Assembly (NCBI GenBank): GCA_023055355.1
Contig: JALJCS010000004.1
Location: 17,824,001 to 17,888,000 of the forward strand
Reading direction: 5' to 3'
DNA from: Agelaius tricolor
Taxonomy: Eukaryota; Chordata; Aves; Passeriformes; Icteridae
DNA length: 64,000 nucleotides
A program made the translations under genes and the position numbers. The notes beneath the pieces were generated by a model. It was not told the DNA's origin and made no database searches. It was given only the letters and a program-made list of their open reading frames with translations. This document shows positions 1 through 6,748 of this stretch, in pieces. Numbering within the stretch: the stretch's first letter is position 1; each line of letters starts with the position of its first letter.

Positions 1-985
1 AGGGGGGGAAAAAAGTCTGATGTATCAATTATATCTTCACCATAGCCATACAAGAGAATTTCAGCCCAAGACTAAGGCATCTCCTCATTCTACTTCCATC
101 TCCTCCTTTACTGACCTTGGTGTCTCTATGTTGTTTTCTCTATGTGTCTTCACCCTTTCCTTCTCTCTCACTTGAGAGAGGATTGATGACTGCAAGTTTC
201 ATCTGTACACTAAAAATGTTAATATCTTGCCCGGGCTGTGGATAGCCATATGATCTTTGCTGAGCAGTGGCCACTCTGGTTGCATGGCTGTTTTCTGGCC
301 CCTGCTGCATTAAATTCCAGTTGCAGGGGCTGATTTCTGTGTGGGGCTGCAGAGCCATCTCTGCTTTTAGCCACATGATTTTTCTGCTGCACCAGTAGAG
401 TGGCTCAGTGGCTCATGGCTGGCTTGGCTCCTTCCAAAGCTGAATGGAGCTGGCATGCTCCACTGGCCATGGTTGGAACTCGGTGGCAGCAGAATCTCAG
501 CCAAGCTGTGCTGCAGGCCAGGCTGGCCGGGCTGTGTGGCAGAGCAGGGCTGGACTGGCCTGGCCACACCACACAGCAGAGTGAGGCCTTGCCTGGCTAG
601 CATCCAGTAACCTGATGGAAGGCTAGAAGCAAGAGAGCTTTTCCCAGGATTTGTTCATTTTTAAATACGTTTTCCACAGAGGCATTTTCAGCTCTTTTAA
701 GTGGTTTAACAGGTTGTCAATATTCAAACTAGCCAACTGATTGGTTTTGTCAGGTCCAAAGGAAGCTGCCAAGGTCCTTACAGGGAATCACTTCCATAGC
801 TCATGGATTTTTTTCTTAACTAAAACCTAAACTATGTTAAACCATAACAGCTACACAATTGTAGAAATTGCAACAAGAGTTTCTCTGTCCTCTACAGCAG
901 CTCTGGACATGGGGAGAGGACAGCGCAGAATCTTAGGTTTAACATATTCTAGTCAGAAGGTCAAAATCAGAACTATCTGCCTCCT
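1..985. other. Unannotated sequence, no gene seen
   Basis: No coding exon, RNA gene or familiar repeat was recognised. Positions 200-600 are moderately GC-rich, with several overlapping short open frames on both strands that look like chance. If SPIN1 continues leftward this is part of one of its introns. Confidence 0.5.
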
Positions 986-989
986 GAAT

Positions 990-1515
990 TTGTCTTGGTC
1001 CACAAGAATGGAGCAGGTGGACAACATGACCCAGCCATGGGCACTCCCAGACCAGAGAGCCAAACATGTCCTGGGCTGCATCCAAAGCAGTGTGGGCAGC
1101 AGGGGAGGGAGGGGACTCAGCCCCTCTGTTCTGGTAAGACCCCAACTGGAACCCTGGATCCAGGGGTCCTAGCACTGAACAAGCCTGCTGGAATCAGGTC
1201 ACAGAAGGCCACAAATATCACTGGAGGGCTGGAGCACCTGCTGTATGAACAAACCTGAGAGTTGGGATTGTTTGGCCTGGAGAAGAGAAGGCTCTGAAGT
1301 GACCTTATTGCAGCCTTCTAGTACGTGAAGGGGGCCTGTAAGAAATATATGGACAGACTTTTTTAGAAGGGCCTGTTGCAACAGGACACAAGGTAATGAT
1401 TTTAAAATGGAGAAGATTAGCTATAAGAAGTTTTTGTACATTGAATGTGGTGAAATACTAGCACAGGTTGCCCAGAGTTGGTGGTTGCCCCATCCCTGGA
1501 AGTGTCCAAGTCTTC
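990..1515 (+). repeat. CR1 LINE 3' fragment
   Basis: The sequence follows the 3' part of CR1 ORF2 and its 3' UTR: a 'cctgggctgcatcc' stretch at about 1070, then 'tttggcctggagaagagaagg', then 'ccatccctggaagtgtccaag'. It stops before the CR1 3' terminal octamer. It abuts the unnamed repeat that begins at 1521. Many frame breaks show it is inactive. Boundaries are approximate. Confidence 0.8.
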
Positions 1516-1520
1516 ACTGC

Positions 1521-1697
1521 AACTTCAGTAGCCTTGTGTCCATTCATTGGTTCAGAGAGCACAGTGAAGCACTTTATTAAGTTCTAGCAAATTAATTGTG
1601 ACTTTAAAAGGATTATGAATAAATTTTCTGTCTTCTGAAGCATGATTTCAAATTTGGGGCATAGTAATGACTGGGGATATTCTATTTAAAAAAAAAA
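1521..1697 (+). repeat. Unnamed dispersed repeat, copy A
   Basis: This segment matches the reverse complement of 17,065-17,219 at roughly nine of ten positions over about 140 bp. Copy A carries about 16 extra bases near 1659-1675. It contains AT-rich sequence and no open frame. I do not recognise the family. Similarity begins abruptly at 'aacttcagtagcc' in both copies and ends in an A-rich run. Confidence 0.75.
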
Positions 1698-2686
1698 TGA
1701 CCTTTAAAAGGTTCCTTTCATATAAAACTATTTTATTTTTTTATGACTAAGAGCACGGAAACATATTTTTTGTAACAGAAATTGACCACAAACTCCAGCT
1801 TCCAGAGAAAAGCAACAGAATTAAAAATTCAACTGTCATATGGTGTTTTGTCATACTTGTGTTTTCTGAGGCTCATTAATTCAACCCCTTCCATTAAACC
1901 CTTAAAATTCAACAGCAAAACTAGAAATCATGTTTCTGAACTTTACTCCAGACAAAGATAAAGAAATAGGGTATGACAAGACTAAAAAAATAACTGTTCA
2001 GGATGTTGGCTTCAAGGGAAATATACACGTCATTTCAGCTGGGGCTATAGGAGAATAAGAAGAAGGATAGGAGAAAGTTACTGGCAATGTTTTGCTATTG
2101 TGACATGAGTTGGTACCCTCCATGCAATCCATGAAAATCAGACAGGCTCTCCAGAAAACAGCAACCATATTTTACTTCTCTGAATATCTCCTATGTTTAC
2201 AACAGGCAGCAAAACCTAGATGTTTTGAAGTTGTATTCCAGAATCATCAGTGTGAACAGCAGTAATTCCACTCTGTATCTGGAGACTATTTCAGAATTAC
2301 TTTCAGGGACCTAAGAAACACTTCAGTGTGCTGATTCACACCTGGTATTGCTCAACCTCAACTTACGAGTCTGAAGAAGGGAGGTCTTTTAATTGAAGTA
2401 GGTCAGAAGTACAGACGTAAGCCAAATTCTAACTCTGCACAAAAGATTTCACTGCAATTCTAAGCAATTCACATCCATGTTCTCTTTTCTTAGCTAATAA
2501 AGACAATACTGAAACAATTTACACTTGATTTACAAGTGGAAAAGCTACAAATGCTCATATATGATTCAATTATTATATGCCCATATATGTGTTAAAAGTT
2601 TTCTTTACTAAGAGAGTACTTTTTTGTTTTCAAAACATCTAGTAAAGGCTTTACAATTGTTCCTGACCATCATGCATGTTATGATT
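1698..2686. other. Unannotated AT-rich sequence
   Basis: No gene, repeat family or RNA was recognised. It separates the unnamed repeat from the old LTR that hosts the provirus. Confidence 0.5.
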
Positions 2687-2929
2687 TGTGGTGAGGAAGC
2701 AATCACCAACAAGTGAGTCCAAATGAAATGTAATTTATTAACTGACAGAGCAAGTGATAATAGGCAAATTACAGCACTGGGTGCAGCCGGGCAGTCTCCG
2801 CTCCACCAAGGGCTCACACACACCCGGTGGTTCAGGCCTCTCTTTTATCTATCGTGGTGGCGTAGTTTCCGGTGTTTCCTGCGTCTGCGCCAGTAGTTGC
2901 TAGGGGTCTTTTTCTGCCTTTTGGTGGTT
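2687..2929 (-). repeat. Older LTR, 3' part (split by the provirus)
   Basis: Read on the minus strand this resembles the R-U5 end of an LTR. It has a TATA-like 'gataaaag' (plus 2838-2854), a polyadenylation signal AATAAA (plus TTTATT at 2734-2739) and an end of the form ...CACCACA at 2687. The rest of this LTR seems to continue beyond the provirus at 11,644-11,817. No target-site duplication could be found for the old LTR, so its outer ends are uncertain and the family is not named. Confidence 0.45.
2924..2929. repeat. Provirus target-site duplication, left copy
   Basis: GTGGTT immediately precedes the 5' LTR, and the same six bases immediately follow the 3' LTR at 11,638-11,643. A 6-bp duplication fits integration by an alpha- or betaretroviral-type integrase. 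It fixes both outer ends of the provirus. Confidence 0.95.
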
Positions 2930-3253
2930 TGTTGTAGTGCGTTCTTATATTTTATAATACCTTGAAGTAGTTGGTTTTGTATTCCCATGTTTTTCCCAAA
3001 TGGCTTATCTCAGACTGTACCCCCCCCCCCCCTCCTTTTCCCTGTACTTGTGCTATCCCTTTCCTGGGATAAGATCTCCAAAACCCCCACCCTGGCTCTC
3101 TGCCAGTCACCTCGACATCCCAGCCCCCTACCTAGAAGTTTCGGTCCAAGTTGTCGAGTGATTAGCCAGGGGCCAAGGGTCAACCCCCCAAGTCCTGCCC
3201 CATACGCTGCTTTGTATGTCTGTCCCCCCAGCACCCATCCCCCAGAGATACCT

Positions 3254-3301
3254 ATTGGTCAGTAGGATTTTATCTATGTTAGTTTCCTCCCCCCTTTAAA
3301 T
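3254..3301 (+). promoter_or_regulatory. U3 core promoter: CCAAT box and TATA-like element
   Basis: ATTGG (reverse CCAAT) at 3254-3258 lies about 40 bp upstream of TTTAAAT at 3295-3301, and AATAAA follows 76 bp later. This spacing is typical of a retroviral U3/R junction. The same elements occur in the 3' LTR. No transcript data are available, so the start site is inferred. Confidence 0.55.
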
Positions 3302-3376
3302 GTAAGCTTCGAACATCCCCCAGCGCTCTCGGCAGGAGGAACCCCCTGAGGTATAGGAGCTCCCTCGGGACTCCTT

Positions 3377-3382
3377 AATAAA
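3377..3382 (+). terminator. LTR polyadenylation signal
   Basis: AATAAA within 'ccttaataaaacc'. The identical site in the 3' LTR (11,413-11,418) would direct 3' end formation of proviral RNA. Confidence 0.75.
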
Positions 3383-3604
3383 ACCTTGGAATATCCCCTG
3401 CTGGGAGTCGGCCCCTTTCCTCTTCCACCGACGTCTCGGTCGTCTCTGCTGCAACAAAGGCAACCAGCCTGAGTGCCCTCAGCACCCTCGGGGCACAGAG
3501 AGTGTCTCCCTGCAGTCGGCCGTGGTGGGGCTACCCCCCCCACTCTCTGCCGACCCGGGTAAGGCCCAGGGACTCGAGAGGCTTGCAGAGAGACTGGGAC
3601 AGCT

Positions 3605-3622
3605 TGGCGCCCAGCCGTGGGG
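3605..3622 (+). other. Primer binding site, lysine-tRNA-like
   Basis: Three bases after the LTR the sequence reads TGGCGCCCAGCCGTGGGG. The TGGCGCCCA start and CGTGGGGC continuation match the lysine (1,2) tRNA type used by some betaretroviruses, except for a small central change. Alpharetroviruses use tryptophan tRNA, with a different start, so the site supports a beta-like backbone. Confidence 0.8.
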
Positions 3623-3769
3623 CTCTGGAACCATTCCAGGAGCCCACGGAAAGGGGCTCGGACATACTTTCAGTCTGTTCGATAAGCCTTCGGCCGGCAA
3701 GCTACCTCAGGAAAGAAAAAACTCCGTTTTAGTGAGTTGCTCTCCTGTGGACGAAGCTGGGAGCTTCTT

Positions 3770-3850
3770 ATGTACCCTAAGAAGTCAGCTTTAGGTGGAA
3801 ATCAACATCCCAGGCTTTTTCGTTCCCCTCTCCTGCAGTTGGATTGGTAA
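3770..3850 (+). other. Leader upstream ORF (26 codons)
   Basis: An ATG at 3770 in the untranslated leader opens a 26-codon frame whose TAA (3848-3850) overlaps the leader splice donor (GT at 3847-3848). In unspliced RNA it ends 193 bases before the gag ATG. In the predicted spliced env RNA it would run into the env exon and stop shortly after the junction, before the env ATG. It may tune translation of gag or env. It could equally be incidental. Confidence 0.4.
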
Positions 3851-3852
3851 GT
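3846..3852 (+). promoter_or_regulatory. Leader splice donor for env mRNA
   Basis: The sequence ATTG|GTAAGT at 3847 matches the donor consensus almost perfectly and lies between the primer site and gag, as expected for the donor of subgenomic env RNA. A weaker G|GTAAGG donor lies in U5 near 3559. Confidence 0.7.
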
Positions 3853-4043
3853 TTTACCCTTCTCTTGTTTTTCCCCTCTTTGGGAGTGGGTGTTTCCCTG
3901 CCCTTTGTTCTCAGCCCCGCCGCGGAGGGCTGAAGTTTTTTTTTTCTCTCTATTGTGGGCAGACTGCCAGCTGTAGGCTTTTCTCCTCCCCCCCCCACCT
4001 GGGTTGCTGAAATTTGAGATACAAATTTAAAATCAGAGCCAAA

Positions 4044-5909
4044 ATGGGTGCTAGGCTTTCTGTATCTCACAAGGGTGTCTATTATCATCTTTTAAACATT
4101 CTTAAGAGTGAAAAAATCCGATTTTCAAAAACAGATGTTAAACAGTTCGTCAGATGGCTTTTCCTTCACTTCCCTGACGTGTCCACTGAAAATCTCAGTG
4201 ATTTAGCTTTTTGGGACAAAATTGGTAGTGAATTATTGAAGGCAGGGAAAGCAGGAGACATATCTCCGTCAAAATTTGCTTTTTTAGCCCTGCAGATAAG
4301 AAATGTTGTAAAATTTAATTTAAAGATGCAAGAACAGCCATCCGGCAACAGTTTCAATATCTCTGTTTCCCAAAAACCCGATCTACCCCCCTCCGAGTTC
4401 GGTTCTCCCTCCCCCACTCACCTCCCCCCACTCCCAGCCCCTGCACAAACCCCTGCTCCCCCCCCGAGGCCCCCTGTCTCCAACCCGGACACTTCTACCC
4501 TGAATTCCCGAAATCTTACCCTCCCCCCTGCTTCCACAAGTTATAATACCGTGTCTCACAACCTCAGTGCCCGCCTTGGTACCCCTGAGCCGCGCCCGGT
4601 AACTTCCCCGGACCATAATGGCGGACACCACGTGGCAATGGTGGTTTCCTCGCCTTCCCATAATCCCTTTCGCTCTCCCAACAACCCATTCTGCTCGGAG
4701 CACCCCGCCCCCGAAACCCGCCCTCCCGCCCTTCCCCCGTCTCCTCCCCCGGCCCCTCCTCCGGCTCCTCCTGCCCCGGCCCCGGCCGCCCCTCCCGCTC
4801 TGGCCCCGGCCGCCCCCGCCCCCTCAGAGCTCTGCCCGCCCGCCGCGGGCTCTCTCCGCCCCCCCCATGGCCCGCCCTCCGGCGCTCAGGGCAGTGTGAT
4901 AAGAGACGCTGTCGCTGGGAGACCGAACCCGGAAACAGGACAGTCCTTTTCTGCTGCCCCTGTCTCATATATTCCAGATGCCACCGGGGCATTCCAGCCA
5001 AATTATAGCCCCCTTTCTGTTGATTCTGTTAAAGAACTAGCCAAAGCCCAAAAAGATTTTGGGAGATCAAGTGAATATTTTAGAGGGCTCCTTAAAGCTA
5101 CATTATTTGCTCACATTTTAACCCCTGCTGATATAAAACACCTTTTTTCCTGCCTGTTATCCTCTTCTGAATATCTCTTGTGGGAAGTTGCATGGCAAAA
5201 AGGATTGAGAGCAATTTTACCAGCTCTGTGGGCTGATGAAGCTACTGCTCGTGATGTTTATGGTAATATGTTATCCCTCGATCATCTCTGTGGACAGGGG
5301 GGTTGGGAAAACGCCGTGACCCAGGCAGAAAGCATTCCCACAAGGGCTTTCAGAGAAGGTGCTAGAGCAGCTGAGAAAGCTTTCTTTGGGCTCCGTCCTA
5401 GTATTCCAATTGAAAATTATTTGAAAATAACACAATCTCCATCTGAGTCCTTTTTGAGTTTTGTGGAAAGGTTGAGAAAAGCTGTTGAATTGCAAGTTCA
5501 GAATGAAGGAGCCAGGATGGAAATCCTCACCGAGATTGCTAAAGAAAATGCCAATGAGAAGTGCAAAGCTGCTATCCTCAGCCTGCCTCTTGACCCAACG
5601 CCTACGCTGCAGGCCATGCTTGAAGTGTGTGAGAAGAAAGTTACCATCACCCTCGCTGACACCGACGAGAGACCAAAACCACAGAGAAGGATTGCTGCAG
5701 TGGAAACCCCTGAGCCACCATTTACCAGCCAGCTCCAGCATGTCACGATGCCACAAGAGAGAATCTCCAGCACTAATAGACCTTGCCATCTTTGTGGGAA
5801 GTTGGGGCATTGGATGCCGGACTGCCCTCTGAAAAAGCAGTTTTTAGACTTTAAATACAATATGCTTAAAAACCAGAATTCCCCAAGGGACCACCTCTCA
5901 AAAAACTGA
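4044..5909 (+). CDS. gag: Gag polyprotein (intact, 621 aa)
   Basis: Gag builds the viral core. The chosen start is the ATG at 4044: it has A at -3 and G at +4, and it yields an MGARLS N-terminus with Gly2 placed for myristoylation. The open frame continues upstream but has no ATG there. Residues 1-110 look like matrix. Residues 113-283 are an unusually long, proline/alanine-rich, low-complexity linker. Capsid follows at about 300-540, with a major homology region near 464-482 (QSPSESFLSFVERL). Nucleocapsid has a single CX2CX4HX4C zinc knuckle (C581, C584, H589, C594), whereas alpha- and betaretroviruses usually have two. I see no PTAP, PPxY or clear YPxL late motif. The frame ends in TGA directly after the A AAA AAC shift site. 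No internal stop or frameshift is present. Confidence 0.93.
   Translation: MGARLSVSHKGVYYHLLNILKSEKIRFSKTDVKQFVRWLFLHFPDVSTENLSDLAFWDKIGSELLKAGKAGDISPSKFAFLALQIRNVVKFNLKMQEQPSGNSFNISVSQKPDLPPSEFGSPSPTHLPPLPAPAQTPAPPPRPPVSNPDTSTLNSRNLTLPPASTSYNTVSHNLSARLGTPEPRPVTSPDHNGGHHVAMVVSSPSHNPFRSPNNPFCSEHPAPETRPPALPPSPPPAPPPAPPAPAPAAPPALAPAAPAPSELCPPAAGSLRPPHGPPSGAQGSVIRDAVAGRPNPETGQSFSAAPVSYIPDATGAFQPNYSPLSVDSVKELAKAQKDFGRSSEYFRGLLKATLFAHILTPADIKHLFSCLLSSSEYLLWEVAWQKGLRAILPALWADEATARDVYGNMLSLDHLCGQGGWENAVTQAESIPTRAFREGARAAEKAFFGLRPSIPIENYLKITQSPSESFLSFVERLRKAVELQVQNEGARMEILTEIAKENANEKCKAAILSLPLDPTPTLQAMLEVCEKKVTITLADTDERPKPQRRIAAVETPEPPFTSQLQHVTMPQERISSTNRPCHLCGKLGHWMPDCPLKKQFLDFKYNMLKNQNSPRDHLSKN
5900..5906 (+). 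promoter_or_regulatory. Gag-pro -1 ribosomal frameshift heptamer
   Basis: The bases A AAA AAC are in the gag frame (TCA AAA AAC TGA), and the gag stop follows immediately. A -1 slip moves translation to the pro frame, which is open from 5906 onward. This is one of the classical betaretroviral shift heptamers. A downstream stimulatory structure was not folded. Confidence 0.85.
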
Positions 5910-6748
5910 GTAAAGAGCGCTCCTTTCCCCAGCGCTATGACAAAAATAGGGTGGGCTCAATTCAAGTACGGGGGAGGGAAAAGAAATCTAGTGTAAAAGA
6001 TGTACCGGTGCCAAGCGAGGCACTGGCTTTGAACAAAACAGAACATTCAGTTCATTGGAATAATCCCAGACCAATCTTAACCACTGACTCTTCACATAAT
6101 CCTTACAGGCTGGCGTTGACAGAACCTCTCCATCTCAGAGACACTAACTGGCATTTCATATCTGTTAACCCTGAACAACCAGGTACTTGGACACAGCTTT
6201 GCCAGAAGCGTCACAGTAAGTATGTCGTCCTTGGGGACACAAAACACACACCCCAAGAAATTATTATTCCTCCGGGTCTCATATCATCAGACCCGAAACA
6301 ATTTGTCATATGGCTTCACTGTACTCATCCACCCGTGTACTTGCCCAAAGGCCAAATCATAGCCCAAGCCATCCCAGTACCTGAGCCTCCATGGGACCAG
6401 GAGCAAGCAAATACCCTCAGAGGTAAACTCCTTCCCAATGTCTGCTGGACTCAGGTATTGGGAAGAGAAAAACCCAAGCTATCATGTGGGTTACACCGTG
6501 GTGGTGAGTACAAGTCCATACAAGGACTTCTAGATACTGGAGCAGATGTCACGATTATTCCATCTAAAGAGTGGCCATCACACTGGGAATTGCAAAACGT
6601 AGCAGGACACGTGCAAGGTGTAGGGGGAATTCAATTGGCAAGACAGTCAAAAAACGTTGTTCAAATTGAGGGACCCAATGGCAAAATAGCTTCTATTCGC
6701 CCGTTTGTTTTAGACTACACAGAGCCCCTCTGGGGCAGAGATATTTAA
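5906..6748 (+). CDS. pro: Pro: dUTPase-like segment plus aspartic protease
   Basis: This frame is -1 to gag and open from the shift site. It has no need of its own start, because it is made as Gag-Pro. Counting from 5951, residues 1-150 resemble the dUTPase region that precedes protease in betaretroviruses (for example a 'PPGLISSD' and a 'KGQIIAQAI' stretch). The residues expected of an active dUTPase motif 3 are not evident, so it is probably degenerate. The protease has the active site LLDTGAD (Asp195, codon at 6533), a flap-like GVGGIQ near 223-228 and the terminal LWGRDI. The frame stops right after GRDI, so no G-patch domain follows. The TAA overlaps the ATG of the pol frame (TAATG). Confidence 0.85.
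   Translation: MSKERSFPQRYDKNRVGSIQVRGREKKSSVKDVPVPSEALALNKTEHSVHWNNPRPILTTDSSHNPYRLALTEPLHLRDTNWHFISVNPEQPGTWTQLCQKRHSKYVVLGDTKHTPQEIIIPPGLISSDPKQFVIWLHCTHPPVYLPKGQIIAQAIPVPEPPWDQEQANTLRGKLLPNVCWTQVLGREKPKLSCGLHRGGEYKSIQGLLDTGADVTIIPSKEWPSHWELQNVAGHVQGVGGIQLARQSKNVVQIEGPNGKIASIRPFVLDYTEPLWGRDI

Larger units (their letters stand above)
2930..3601 (+). repeat. 5' LTR
   Basis: The 672-bp LTR begins TGTTGTAG and ends GGGACA, the usual TG...CA ends. It carries a reversed CCAAT box (ATTGG, 3254-3258), a TATA-like TTTAAAT (3295-3301) and AATAAA (3377-3382). These suggest a transcription start near 3325, a short R region and U5 from roughly 3400 to 3601. A run of 13 C lies at 3020-3032; the 3' LTR has 11. 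It differs from the 3' LTR by two substitutions (in 'gtctcGgtc' and 'gactCgag'). Confidence 0.95.

Noticed and set aside
3559..3564. U5 splice donor (G|GTAAGG) as the env donor
   Set aside because: It is possible, but the donor at 3847 is closer to consensus and lies in the usual leader position.
4014..4043. Upstream non-ATG extension of gag
   Set aside because: The frame is open from a TTG, but the ATG at 4044 has a strong context and gives the MGARLS myristoylation signal.
4383..5001. Minus-strand open frames opposite gag
   Set aside because: They are shadows of the proline-rich gag segment and carry no independent motif.
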